This document shows, in pieces, positions 5,562-14,404 of a stretch of DNA of 18,014 nucleotides (within the stretch, counting starts at the first letter, position 1; the number at the start of each line of letters is the position of its first letter). A program made the translations under genes and the position numbers. The stretch is taken from the NCBI GenBank assembly GCA_020847775.1, contig JADLBI010000171.1, positions 1 through 18,014 on the forward strand. Reading direction: 5' to 3'. The stretch comes from Opitutaceae bacterium (GTDB lineage Bacteria > Verrucomicrobiota > Verrucomicrobiia > Opitutales > Opitutaceae). The notes under the pieces were generated by a model. That model was not told the origin of the DNA, ran no database searches, and saw nothing but the letters and a program-made list of their open reading frames with translations.

Positions 5562-7424
5562 CTATGGGCGGCTGACGGTGTGGTGGTCGGCGTCGAGGTC
5601 GAGGGTGATTTGCGTGCCGTCGGCGTAGGTGAAGCGTTGGCGGCGCGGGTTGCTGCCGATGAAGGCGTGGCCGGTGAGTTCGGTGAGGGCGAGGCGCTGG
5701 TTGATGGCGCACATCGCGCGCACTTGGCGGAGTTCGGCGGGTGTCGGCGTGATGGACAGGTAGGGCAGGCCGGCATGCGCCATGCCGTGCAGGTAGCCGA
5801 GATCCGTCGGCGGGATGCCCCACGCGCCGCGTTCGAGACTCCACGGCAGCAGCAAGGCATCGTGGTAAACGAGGTCGAAGAATGGGATGGGGATGCCCAC
5901 GGCAGTCCCTTCGCCGGGGTTGGGGTCGCGCATCCACGGGCCGTGGTGCACGAGGTCGAGCGAAGGCGCGGACCAGTCGCTCGGTTCCTCGCTGCTCACG
6001 ACCCCGCCATAACTGCGCACAAAGTTAAAACATTCTGTGCGCAGCCGCAGGCATTCGGTGCGCGTCACGGGGTGTTCGGACGCGTGGCATTCGTCGGGCG
6101 GCACCACGGAGAACACGTCGAGGTAGGCGCCGCGCAGTTTCACGCCCTTGGCGAGCATGGCGCGGTGATTCTTGCGCACGTGCCCGGGCGCATGACTGGG
6201 GCAGAGAAACGAATGAGGCCCGCCATACCAGATCGAGCAGAACGGATGCTGGCCGTTTTCATCAATCACGGTGTGGGCCGGATTGTAGCTTGGCGCGTCG
6301 TGGTAGTAGTCGCGATATTGGTCGTGGATGGCGAAGGTGTAGCCGAGTTCATCGCAGGTGTCGGCCAGGAGCTTGAATCCGCGCCAGCCGCCGGCTTCGG
6401 GCGCGGGCGGGAGCGGGTCGGGATGGAGGTTGTCGTAGCCGTGCAGCCCCCAGCCATCGAGGTGCACGTAGGCGCGTCGCACGCCGCGGGCATGGAGGGC
6501 GCGCAGCTCCTTGGCGCGCTGGGCGAAAGGCGTCACGATGTGGTTCTTCGCCGGGTCGGTCTTGCTGTAATAATCCGACGCCGGGGAGATGTGCGTGAGA
6601 ATCCCGGTGTGAATCACGGGCGCGCCGATGAGCGCGGCAACGCGGGGGTTGCGGGCGATCTTCTCCCGCAGCGATACGAAGCGGCCATGTTCGATCACAT
6701 GGCGTCGGTAGCGTTTCGCGAGGCCAACGTGGTTGGCGCGGTCGAGGAGGCAGAATCGCACGCGGCGCGGATACGTCCAGCGCTTGAGCGAAGCCACCCA
6801 GCGCGGCCCCAGTCGGGTGGGCCCGCCGGGCGGGTGCGCGAAATCGCAGCCGGCGTCGTTGGGCGTCTCGAGGATGGTGAGGAGCGCGGCGCGGCCTTGC
6901 TGGTGCCCCCAGCAGGGCAGGTAGAGCCCGCGACCAAAGCAGAGGGAATCGAGCAGAAACGCCTTGGCTGGCCACGCCTTGGGCAGGAGCATGCCCTGCA
7001 TGCTGGGCGTCACGGTGTGGTCGAAATCCGCCGGCTCGATGGCCCCCGGCCAGCGCAGCTCGTGCACACGCGCCGCGCCATCGCTTGCGTTAAGTTGGGC
7101 CACGAGATCCTCGTCTGGGCCCTCCAGCGTGAGGAAAAAATCGAGAGTCAAATCCAACGCGGCGCCGGCGTGTTGCCAGCCGCTGAGCGTCACGCGTAGC
7201 CCGTGGCTATAGCCGGTCTCGTAGGGGGTGGCAGTGCGTTGCGTGGCGTCGGCCAAGCGCAACGACACGAGTTGATCGTTGACGCGCACCGTGAGGTCGC
7301 TGGTCTGCGACGGGGCACAGCGCCAACGATTGGCCTTGGTGGCGATGGACAATGCGAGCGATACCGGATCGCAGTTTACGGTGACGCGTGAACCAGAAAA
7401 TCTCCAAGTAGGGGCGGGGGGCAT
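5562..7424 (-). CDS. DUF5696/GH101-like putative glycoside hydrolase
   Basis: 620 residues from ATG 7424. Residues 1-240 look like a beta-sandwich (GH N-terminal type). Residues 260-560 look like a TIM barrel with HLDGWGLHGYD (321-331), IHDQYRDYYHDAPSY (366-380), RGAYLDVFSV (Asp436) and VVSSEEPSDW (Glu479/480). The YLDV Asp and the following Glu resemble the nucleophile and acid/base of GH101/GH129-type enzymes, and the HDQYRDYY block fits what I recall of DUF5696. No signal peptide is visible, so it is probably cytoplasmic. It is the last gene of a probable minus-strand operon with an NCS1-like transporter and a DUF4256 gene, next to rhaA. Acting on a rhamnose-containing or other imported glycoside is possible but unproven. 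A long reading frame opposite to it is a GC-bias shadow. Confidence 0.7.
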   Translation of the reverse strand: MPPAPTWRFSGSRVTVNCDPVSLALSIATKANRWRCAPSQTSDLTVRVNDQLVSLRLADATQRTATPYETGYSHGLRVTLSGWQHAGAALDLTLDFFLTLEGPDEDLVAQLNASDGAARVHELRWPGAIEPADFDHTVTPSMQGMLLPKAWPAKAFLLDSLCFGRGLYLPCWGHQQGRAALLTILETPNDAGCDFAHPPGGPTRLGPRWVASLKRWTYPRRVRFCLLDRANHVGLAKRYRRHVIEHGRFVSLREKIARNPRVAALIGAPVIHTGILTHISPASDYYSKTDPAKNHIVTPFAQRAKELRALHARGVRRAYVHLDGWGLHGYDNLHPDPLPPAPEAGGWRGFKLLADTCDELGYTFAIHDQYRDYYHDAPSYNPAHTVIDENGQHPFCSIWYGGPHSFLCPSHAPGHVRKNHRAMLAKGVKLRGAYLDVFSVVPPDECHASEHPVTRTECLRLRTECFNFVRSYGGVVSSEEPSDWSAPSLDLVHHGPWMRDPNPGEGTAVGIPIPFFDLVYHDALLLPWSLERGAWGIPPTDLGYLHGMAHAGLPYLSITPTPAELRQVRAMCAINQRLALTELTGHAFIGSNPRRQRFTYADGTQITLDLDADHHTVSRP

Positions 7425-7503
7425 GGCGGGCTAAGAAACATCAGCCAGGAGCCGCGTCGAGGAGATTGCGCGCGGCTTCTGCCTCGCGCGACCGGTCGGT
7501 GGC

Positions 7504-8073
7504 TCACACCCGCAATATAGCGCGGAAGCCCCGGCCCCTGTAGTAGGATTGCGCGCCGTTGTGGTAGGTGAAGACGTGATCGTAGCGGCGGTCGCAGAAC
7601 AGCGCGCCGCCGAGTTGGCGAATCGCGGCGGGGGTCTTGATCCAGCTCGAGGTTTTGGTGTCGAACTCGCCGAGCCTTTGCAGGGCGCGGTATTGCGCTT
7701 CGTCGAGCAGCTCCACGCCCATTTCGGCGGCGAGATCCAGCGCGCTGGTTTTGGGTTTGTGCTCCTTGCGCGCGTCGAGCGCGGCGCGATCGAAGCAAAC
7801 GCTTTGACGGTCGGCGGGACTTTGCGGCGAGCAATCAACGAACAGAAGCGCGCCGGTTGCCTTGTCGCGGCCGATCACATCCGGCTCGCCGCCGGTGTTT
7901 TCCATTTCGGCGAGTGATCGGAGTTTTTCCGAGTTCGATTCGAGTCGGGCGAGCACCTGCGCCCAAGTGATGCCCCGATGGCGGGCGGGGTGCCGCGCAA
8001 AACGGGTTTCGAGTAAGGCTAGCAGGTAGTTGCGTTGGGTGACGGACAGCATTGGTTTGGTGGCGGTTTTCAT
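7504..8073 (-). CDS. DUF4256 family protein
   Basis: 189 residues from ATG 8073, which overlaps the stop of the transporter gene by one base (TGATG), so translation is probably coupled. It matches DUF4256 along its length: LLALLETRFARHPARH, EMENTGGEPDVIGRD, FVDCSPQSP, a RK.HKP block, EFDTKTSSW, QLGGALFCDRRYDHVFTYHN and SYYRGRGFRA at the end. The function of the family is unknown. Length is normal for the family. A larger reading frame extends further upstream to 8748, but that part is a shadow of the transporter gene. There is a 79-base gap to the GH-like gene, with no clear terminator. Confidence 0.88.
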   Translation of the reverse strand: MKTATKPMLSVTQRNYLLALLETRFARHPARHRGITWAQVLARLESNSEKLRSLAEMENTGGEPDVIGRDKATGALLFVDCSPQSPADRQSVCFDRAALDARKEHKPKTSALDLAAEMGVELLDEAQYRALQRLGEFDTKTSSWIKTPAAIRQLGGALFCDRRYDHVFTYHNGAQSYYRGRGFRAILRV

Positions 8074-9428
8074 CAATTGGCTTGCCCGGATTTGGCGGCG
8101 AATTTGTGGAGCGCCCAGAATAGCGCGCCACACAGCAGCCACGCGGGCACGGTGAGGAAGGATGCGAAGACGCCCTGCCGGAGCGGGATCGCACAGAGCG
8201 CGAGCGCGCCGAACCAGGCGGCGTAGAACATCCATGCGTCGCGCTGGCGCGGCGCGGCTCCGGGCGCGGCGCGGCCCTTGCGCAAAATAAAGTGATCTAC
8301 CGCCAGCAGTGCGCCGACGGGCGCGAGAATCATGCCGTAGAGGCCGACGAAATCGAGCAGTCGCATCGCGATGATGGGAAACATGGCGATGATCGTGACA
8401 ACCAGGCCGATCCCGGCAGTCACGAGGAAACGCGAAGACCCGGGCCACAGCGCATGCACGGCGAGGCCCGCACGATAGATGGTGGGATTGGCCGTGGTCC
8501 AGCCGGCGACGATCACGCAGAGCAGTCCGGCGATGCCGATCGCGTTGTAGGCGAGCGGGCCGGGTAGCACGGCGGTACTGGCGGGATCGGCGCGCAATTG
8601 CACCGCGTAGAGCAGCGAGGCCGCGATCCACGCCATGTAGTGGCCCAGATACATGCCGCCCGCCGGGGCCCAGCCAGCCGAGCGCGATTTGGCGAAACGC
8701 AGAATGGAAAGATCCGCCATGCCGAGGTGCATCGCGGCGTTGCAGCACCAGGTGAAGAAGAACACATGCCAGAAGGTGAACTTGATCTGTCCGGGCAAGG
8801 GCTCACCGCCGGTCCAGATTTCCCCGGCTAGCCGCGCGAAGTCGCCGAGTCCATGCACATCGAGCTTGGGCAACGCCACCAAACCGCAGGCGAGGAACCC
8901 GACGAGCAGCAGCGGCGCGCACCAGTTGGCCACGCGCGCGACCCACTCGTAACCGATGGCCGCGAATAGGGTGAACAGCGCGCCGATGACCGCCACGACC
9001 GCGATCCAGCCCGCGCCGGTCGGCCAAAACGCGTCGAGTTGCGGCATCGGGATCGGCACGACCACGCCGACAGCCGTCGCCGAGACGGTCACCATCGCGC
9101 CCGCCAGCGCGCAGAAGAGCAGGGCGTTGGCCAGATTGTAAACCGTGACGAATTTTCGCCCGGCCACGATTTCGAGTTGGCGATAGAGTGTGAGCCGCCA
9201 TTCCGCGGCGATCGGCATCGTCAGCCCGCGCCAAGTCAGCACGGCGCACAAGTTGCCCAGCAGCAGGCCGAGCAGCAGGTCGCGCGCGCCGACGCCGGCG
9301 GCGATGAAGAGCGGCCCGATCATGAATTCCGTGCCGGCCGCGTGTTCCCCCGCGTAGAGATTCCAGAAACGGCCGGTGTTGCCACGAGCCGTCGGCGGCA
9401 CCGGTTCCAGGGCGTAGTCGTTGTCCAT
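8073..9428 (-). CDS. NCS1-like (cytosine/purine permease-type) membrane transporter
   Basis: 451 residues from ATG 9428 (MDNDYALEPVPPTARGN). The frame is open to 9572, but the extra N-terminus is Arg-rich and not membrane-like, so I prefer the internal ATG. About twelve hydrophobic segments can be seen. The N-terminal RFWNLYAGEHAAGTEFMIGP, GLLLGNLCAVLTWRG and later MADLSILRFAKSRSAGW and GWTTANPTIYRAGL blocks resemble NCS1 nucleobase/hydantoin/allantoin symporters of the LeuT fold. Substrate cannot be assigned. It heads the operon with DUF4256 and the GH-like gene and is divergent from rhaA, sharing a 153-bp intergenic region, so co-regulation with rhamnose use is a reasonable guess. Confidence 0.7.
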   Translation of the reverse strand: MDNDYALEPVPPTARGNTGRFWNLYAGEHAAGTEFMIGPLFIAAGVGARDLLLGLLLGNLCAVLTWRGLTMPIAAEWRLTLYRQLEIVAGRKFVTVYNLANALLFCALAGAMVTVSATAVGVVVPIPMPQLDAFWPTGAGWIAVVAVIGALFTLFAAIGYEWVARVANWCAPLLLVGFLACGLVALPKLDVHGLGDFARLAGEIWTGGEPLPGQIKFTFWHVFFFTWCCNAAMHLGMADLSILRFAKSRSAGWAPAGGMYLGHYMAWIAASLLYAVQLRADPASTAVLPGPLAYNAIGIAGLLCVIVAGWTTANPTIYRAGLAVHALWPGSSRFLVTAGIGLVVTIIAMFPIIAMRLLDFVGLYGMILAPVGALLAVDHFILRKGRAAPGAAPRQRDAWMFYAAWFGALALCAIPLRQGVFASFLTVPAWLLCGALFWALHKFAAKSGQAN

Positions 9429-9581
9429 GGGGTGAAAGCACCGCGAGCGTGGGCGACGGCCGCGCCTCATGCAATCGCTAAGGCCCGCGCCAAAATCTGG
9501 CGGTGAGACGCGCTTGCCCCGCAACACTGCTTGAAGTCGGCCCGCCAACCCGCTCTGCTCCGCGATTCCCATTTACCACCC
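9429..9581. promoter_or_regulatory. Divergent intergenic region between the NCS1-like operon and rhaA
   Basis: These 153 bases must hold promoters for both directions if the genes start where called. I see no convincing -35/-10 pair and no strong inverted repeat. No Shine-Dalgarno is visible before either start. A rhamnose-responsive regulator gene is not present in the window. Confidence 0.3.
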
Positions 9582-10841
9582 ATGAGCACACCCTATACTT
9601 TTGCCCGCGAAGCTTACGCCGCCCTCGGTGTCGATACCGAAGCCGCTATCACCAAAGCGCTGACGGTCCCGATCTCGTTGCATTGCTGGCAGGCCGATGA
9701 CGTGCGCGGCCTCGAAACACCGAAGGGGCAGGTGGACGGCGGCGGCATCATGGCGACCGGCAGCCACCCTGGCCGCGCGCGCAACGGCGACGAAATGCGC
9801 GCCGATCTCTCGAAAGTGCTCACGCTTTTGCCCGGTCAACATCGGTTAAACCTGCACGCGTTTTACGCCGAGACCGGTGGCGAGCACGTGGATCGCGACG
9901 CGCTCGAACCGAAGCATTTCTCGCGCTGGCTCGACTGGGCGAAACAGGAAAAGATCGGCCTCGATTTCAACCCGACCTATTTCGCGCATCCGTTGGCTTC
10001 GAGCGGTTTCACGCTTTCACATGCCGATGACGAGATTAGGAATTTCTGGATTCGCCACGGCCAGACCAGTCGTCGTATCGCGCAGCATTTTGCCAAGGAG
10101 TTGAATTCGCCCGCGGTCAACAACCACTGGGTGCCGGACGGCGCGAAGGACGAGCCGCGTGACCGCTTCGCTTTCCGCCAACGTCTCGCGGCGTCTTACG
10201 ACGCGATCTTTGCCGACAAGAGCATCGACCGGTCGCTCTGCGTTGACGCGGTCGAGGGAAAACTCTTCGGCCTCGGCAGCGAGGCGTATGTGGTGGGTTC
10301 GCAGGAGTTTTATTCCAACTACGCGCTTAGCCGCGATCTCGTGCTCTGTCTTGATCTCGGGCACTATCACCCGACCGAGTCCGTGGCCGACAAGGTTTCG
10401 GCGCATCTGCAATTCCACAAGAAACTGCTGCTGCACACCAGTCGACCAATGCGCTGGGACAGCGACCATGTTGTCACCCTCGACGATCAAGTGCGCAATC
10501 TCTTCCTCGAAATCGCCCGCGGCGGCGCGTGGGAACGCGTCTATGTCGCGCTCGATTTCTTCGATGCTTCGATCAACCGGCTCGCCGCCTACATTATCGG
10601 CACACGCGCCACGCGCCAAGCGATTCTCTGCGGCCTGCTCGACCTGTTCCCCGCGATGGCGAAGCAGGGCCGACGCGAGTTCCAGCCGCACGAGCCGCTG
10701 GCGCTCATGGAGCACATGCGCGCGATGCCGTGGGGCGCCGTGTGGGATGAACTCTGCCGCCGCGCGGAGGTGCCCGCTGGCGTGGACTGGTTGGATTCCG
10801 TAGCCGCCTACGAACGCGACGTGCAGGGCAAGCGTGGCTGA
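9582..10841 (+). CDS. rhaA: L-rhamnose isomerase
   Basis: 419 residues from ATG 9582, equal to the E. coli RhaA length; an ATG at 9531 is in frame but gives an extra N-terminus absent from the family. It interconverts L-rhamnose and L-rhamnulose (EC 5.3.1.14) in the cytoplasm. Similarity to RhaA is clear throughout: LHCWQADDV, GGIMATG, GLDFNPTYFAHPL, FTLSHADD, VEGKLFGLG, CLDLGHYHPTE, SRPMRWDSDHVV, ALDFFDASINR and a C-terminal KRG. His261, Asp293 and Asp295 match the metal ligands His262, Asp294 and Asp296 of E. coli RhaA. Its stop overlaps a possible GTG start of the next gene, so the two are likely one operon. It is divergent from the NCS1-like transporter. Confidence 0.95.
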   Translation: MSTPYTFAREAYAALGVDTEAAITKALTVPISLHCWQADDVRGLETPKGQVDGGGIMATGSHPGRARNGDEMRADLSKVLTLLPGQHRLNLHAFYAETGGEHVDRDALEPKHFSRWLDWAKQEKIGLDFNPTYFAHPLASSGFTLSHADDEIRNFWIRHGQTSRRIAQHFAKELNSPAVNNHWVPDGAKDEPRDRFAFRQRLAASYDAIFADKSIDRSLCVDAVEGKLFGLGSEAYVVGSQEFYSNYALSRDLVLCLDLGHYHPTESVADKVSAHLQFHKKLLLHTSRPMRWDSDHVVTLDDQVRNLFLEIARGGAWERVYVALDFFDASINRLAAYIIGTRATRQAILCGLLDLFPAMAKQGRREFQPHEPLALMEHMRAMPWGAVWDELCRRAEVPAGVDWLDSVAAYERDVQGKRG

Positions 10842-10857
10842 ACGGCCGCCCCAACTC

Positions 10858-11697
10858 ATGCGATACGCCGCACATATTTACCTCTGGATCGAAGCGTGGG
10901 CGGATCGCGAGGTCGGGCTATTTCAACGCGCGCGGAAGCTGGGTGTGGACTTGCTCGAGATTTCCGTGGGTGATGACGTGCGGTTCGACGCCGCGTTGAC
11001 CAAGCGCGCGGCGACGGACGCGGGCATGGGCATCGTGATCGGCCCCGGTGGTTTGTGGCCCGAAGGGGCGGATCTCTCCGATGACGAACCGCGGAATCGC
11101 CAGCTCGCGTTTGACTGGCATCGCAAACAAATCGATCTCGCGGTGGCGATGGGCGCGCGGGCTTATTCGGGCGCGCTTTATGGGCGGCCAGGCAAGGTGC
11201 TGCGCCGCCGCCCGCCGGCGGATGAATATGCGCGCACGGCCGCGGGTTTGCACGGTCTCGCGGAATACGCGCGGCAGGCCGGTGTGGGTCTGGGCATCGA
11301 GCCGATGAGCCGGTTTCGCACGCATCTGGTCAACACGCCGTCGCAGGCCTTGCGCTTGGCTGAAATCGCGGCGCACCCACATCTCAAGATCGCGATCGAC
11401 ACTTATCATCTTGCGACCGAAGTGCGCGACTTACCGGCCGAGATTCGCAGAGTCGGGGACAAGCTCATGGCGTTGCATGCCTGCGAAAACGATCGTGGCG
11501 TGCCCGGCGGCGGGTTGATGCCGTGGCCGGAAATCTTCGCGGCGCTGCGCGGGACGACGACGGAGTTCATCGAATTTGAGAGCTACAACACATCGCTTGG
11601 CGATTTCGGTTGGAAGCGTGGGATGTTCCAAAATCAATGCCCCGAGGGCGACGATTTCGTCCGCCGCAGCCTCGAGTTCGTGCGACCGCTGGTGTAG
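10858..11697 (+). CDS. Sugar-phosphate isomerase/epimerase-like TIM-barrel protein
   Basis: 279 residues from ATG 10858 (MRYAAHIYLWIEAW); a GTG at 10834, overlapping the rhaA stop by eight bases, is a possible alternative. It belongs to the xylose isomerase-like TIM barrel/AP endonuclease 2 family (PF01261). Metal-site candidates are Glu in LLEISVG, Glu in GIEPMSRF, Asp/His in AIDTYHL, His in ALHACENDRG, and the Glu in FIEFESYN. The IEPMSRFRTHLVNTPSQAL block resembles ketose 3-epimerases of the tagatose/psicose type. Sitting behind rhaA suggests that it acts on L-rhamnulose or a related sugar; a RhaM mutarotase it is not. The precise reaction is unassigned. Confidence 0.8.
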   Translation: MRYAAHIYLWIEAWADREVGLFQRARKLGVDLLEISVGDDVRFDAALTKRAATDAGMGIVIGPGGLWPEGADLSDDEPRNRQLAFDWHRKQIDLAVAMGARAYSGALYGRPGKVLRRRPPADEYARTAAGLHGLAEYARQAGVGLGIEPMSRFRTHLVNTPSQALRLAEIAAHPHLKIAIDTYHLATEVRDLPAEIRRVGDKLMALHACENDRGVPGGGLMPWPEIFAALRGTTTEFIEFESYNTSLGDFGWKRGMFQNQCPEGDDFVRRSLEFVRPLV

Positions 11698-11762
11698 CGC
11701 AAAGCGTGCGATATGGTTGCGCGGATTCGCGCGATAATAGTTGCGGGGCGGGCGCAAGATTT

Positions 11763-11786
11763 TTCGCGCGAGTGGCGCGAATTTTT
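11763..11786 (+). terminator. Rho-independent terminator after the rhaA operon
   Basis: A 7-bp perfect stem, TTCGCGC (11763-11769) with GCGCGAA (11775-11781), has a 5-base loop and is followed by five T (11782-11786). It lies 66 bases after the isomerase stop and 93 bases before the reductase start. The rest of 11698-11878 shows no NrdR-box pair and no cobalamin riboswitch that I could recognise. Confidence 0.65.
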
Positions 11787-11878
11787 CCGCGTTGAGGGTC
11801 TGAAACCTTGACGCAGGTCATGTTCTTGCGGGCGCGTTCGGCGTAGTTTCCCGCGTTCATTTTTTCCACCCCTCAAAC

Positions 11879-14356
11879 ATGACCACAGCCACTGCATTTC
11901 CTCGTTCTCAGAACCGCATTTTCAACACCATCAACGTTCCCGTGGAGCGCTTGGTGGTCAAACGCGATGGGAGCACGGTGGCGTGGGACACGGGCAAGGT
12001 GGCGCGGGCGATCGCTTTGGCGTTTTACGATGTGGGCCATGACGGCGCGGCCAACCCCCGTCGCGACGAGGTCGGCGCCCGCTACGGTTTGGATGTGGCG
12101 ACGTTTGGACGCGCGCACCTGATCGCGGGCCGGGTGGAGCACATGGCCGAGTTGTTTTACCGCGCGGGAAAGCGCCCGAGCATCGAGCAGTTGCAGGACT
12201 TGGTCGAAAAAGCCATCGCGGCCGAAGGCGAGTGGGACGTGGCGCGCAGCTACATCGTGTATCGCGAGCGCCAGCGCCAGCGTCGGCTCAAATCGCATGG
12301 CGACAACGGACTGAGCGACTACATCGCGATGGCCAAATACGCCCGCTATCGCCGCGAGCTCGGCCGCCGGGAGATTTATCCCGAGGCGGTGGAGCGCGTG
12401 GCGGCGATGCACCGGCAGCATTTTGCGGCGAAGATCGCCGACCGTGTGCCTGCGCCCACCGCGGATTTGTCTTCGGCGGACGCCAAGCTGCTGGGCGAGT
12501 GGCTGACGGATGGCACGCTAGGCTCGGCGATCGACCATGCGTTCGCGGCGGTGGCCGCCAAGCGCGTGCTGCCCTCGATGCGCTCGCTGCAGTTCGGCGG
12601 GGCGGCGGTGTTGAGCAACCACGCGCGACTTTTCAACTGCTCGTTCAGCCTGGCCGACCGCGTGGAGTTTTTCCGCGAGTATTTCTTCCTGCTGCTGGCG
12701 GGCACTGGCTGCGGCTTTTCCGTGCAGCGGCATCATGTGGACTGCTTGCCGACATTGCCCGCGCGCGCCGGAGAGATGGATTTGCCAGTCCAGCATCACG
12801 ACGTGGGCGACACGATCGAGGGTTGGGCCGACGCGCTGCACGCGCTGTTTCGGAGCCACCTCGATAGCCACAAAGTCGAGTTCAACTATGCGCAAGTGCG
12901 GTCGCGCGGCACCCCGCTGGTTACGGCCGGTGGCAAGGCACCCGGGCACCTGCCGCTCAAGCACGCGTTGAATCGCGTGGACGATATCCTCGCCTCGGCG
13001 GCGGGCCGCAAGCTGCGCCCGATCGAGGTTTACGACATCTGCATGTTTGTCGCGCGCGCGGTGCTCAGCGGCGGGGTCCGCCGTTCGGCGACGATCTGTT
13101 TGTTCTCGCCCGACGACGAGGAGATGATGTCGGCCAAGACGGGCAACTGGTTTGAGCACAATCCGCAACGCTCGGCCTCCAATAATTCCGCGGTGGTGCC
13201 GCGCAATAGCGCGGACGACACGTTGTTCCGTCGGCTGTTCAACGCGCAAAAAGAGTTTGGCGAGCCGGGCTTCTACTTCTCCGATCATCCCGACTACGGT
13301 TGCAATCCGTGCTGCGAGATCGGGCTGCATCCGGTGATCGAAGGGCCGTTGAGCGAGGCGACCTCGGCCGAGCTGCGCCGTCTCGGCTACACGGGACCGG
13401 TGGACGGCCCGGTGCGGCTCAGCGGCTGGCAGATGTGCAACCTCAGCACGATCAACGGCGCGGCGCTGCGCACGGCGGAGGATTTTTATGTGGCGTGCAT
13501 TCACGCGGCGGTGATCGGCACCTTGCAGGCGTCCTATACCGACATGCCATACCTCGGGCCGGTCACGCGCTGGCTCAACGAGCACGACGCGCTGCTCGGC
13601 GTTTCCATCTGCGGCTTCATGGACAATCCGGAGATCCTGTTCGATCCTGCGGTGTTGGAGCGCGGTGCCAGGCTCTGCCGCGCGGCCAATGCCGCGGTGG
13701 CGGCCGTGGTGGGCGTCAAGCCGGCCGCGCGCGTGACTTGCGTGAAGCCCGAGGGCACGGCGTCGCTGCTTTTGGGCGCGGCTTCGGGGATCCATCCGCA
13801 CCATGCGCGGCATTACTTCCGCCGTGTGCAGGCCAATCGGCACGACGCGGTGTTCCGCCACTTCGAGGCCGCCAATCCACATCTGACCGAGCGGTCGGTT
13901 TACCGGCCCGAGACGGACGATGTGCTGACATTCGCGGTCGAGGCGCCTCCGCAGGCGATTTTGCGCGAGGAGGTGGACGCGGTAGGCTTCCTGCGTTTCG
14001 TGGAACTCGTGCAGCGCCACTGGGTGCGTCCGGGCGGCGCCGAGGAGACGCGTTCTCCCGGCCTGCATCATAATGTTTCCAACACCTGCACCGTGGCACC
14101 CGGCGATTGGGACGCGGCGGCGGATTTCATCTGGCAACATCGCGAAAACTTCACCGGCGTGGCCCTGCTGCCCGATGATGGCGACAAACGTTATCCGCAG
14201 GCGCCGCGCGAGGCGGTTGCGACCGATGACGACATCCTCAAGTGGAACCGGCTTCACTATAATCCCGTGGACTACACCAAACTCCGCGAGCGCACCGATG
14301 AGACCGCCCTGAAGGAGGTGGCCGCGTGCGCAGGCGGCGCCTGCGAACTCACCTGA
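11879..14356 (+). CDS. nrdJ: Adenosylcobalamin-dependent (class II) ribonucleotide reductase
   Basis: 825 residues from ATG 11879. It makes deoxyribonucleotides from ribonucleotides using a radical started by B12, so works with or without oxygen. An ATP-cone-like N-terminus (VVKRDGSTVAWDTGKVARAI, 26-45) is followed by the reductase barrel. Landmarks: LFNCSFS (Cys254) and WQMCNLSTIN (Cys520), the likely redox pair; GCNPCCEIGLHP with Asn476, Cys478 (thiyl radical site) and Glu480; GTGCGFSV; KPEGTASLLLG; and a C-terminal CAGGAC tail (Cys817, Cys822) for reduction by thioredoxin. About 40 residues separate NPCCE from CNL, longer than in the short L. leichmannii enzyme. Whether it prefers di- or triphosphates cannot be decided here. 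No separate beta subunit is encoded beside it, consistent with class II. It splits the rhamnose genes. Confidence 0.9.
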   Translation: MTTATAFPRSQNRIFNTINVPVERLVVKRDGSTVAWDTGKVARAIALAFYDVGHDGAANPRRDEVGARYGLDVATFGRAHLIAGRVEHMAELFYRAGKRPSIEQLQDLVEKAIAAEGEWDVARSYIVYRERQRQRRLKSHGDNGLSDYIAMAKYARYRRELGRREIYPEAVERVAAMHRQHFAAKIADRVPAPTADLSSADAKLLGEWLTDGTLGSAIDHAFAAVAAKRVLPSMRSLQFGGAAVLSNHARLFNCSFSLADRVEFFREYFFLLLAGTGCGFSVQRHHVDCLPTLPARAGEMDLPVQHHDVGDTIEGWADALHALFRSHLDSHKVEFNYAQVRSRGTPLVTAGGKAPGHLPLKHALNRVDDILASAAGRKLRPIEVYDICMFVARAVLSGGVRRSATICLFSPDDEEMMSAKTGNWFEHNPQRSASNNSAVVPRNSADDTLFRRLFNAQKEFGEPGFYFSDHPDYGCNPCCEIGLHPVIEGPLSEATSAELRRLGYTGPVDGPVRLSGWQMCNLSTINGAALRTAEDFYVACIHAAVIGTLQASYTDMPYLGPVTRWLNEHDALLGVSICGFMDNPEILFDPAVLERGARLCRAANAAVAAVVGVKPAARVTCVKPEGTASLLLGAASGIHPHHARHYFRRVQANRHDAVFRHFEAANPHLTERSVYRPETDDVLTFAVEAPPQAILREEVDAVGFLRFVELVQRHWVRPGGAEETRSPGLHHNVSNTCTVAPGDWDAAADFIWQHRENFTGVALLPDDGDKRYPQAPREAVATDDDILKWNRLHYNPVDYTKLRERTDETALKEVAACAGGACELT

Positions 14357-14404
14357 CGGTCTCGCCCGCTCGTTGAGTCCGTCAACGGGCAGGCGGCGAC
14401 GGAG

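Noticed and set aside
5580..7199. 539-codon open frame on the plus strand
   Set aside because: It is the exact antisense of the GH-like gene, has no family motifs, and is typical of high-GC shadow frames.
11698..11878. Cobalamin riboswitch or NrdR boxes before the B12-dependent reductase
   Set aside because: No B12-box and no paired NrdR palindromes were recognisable; the stretch is short and holds the upstream terminator.
12518..14257. 579-codon open frame on the minus strand
   Set aside because: Antisense of the ribonucleotide reductase; Arg/His-rich composition and no recognisable domain.
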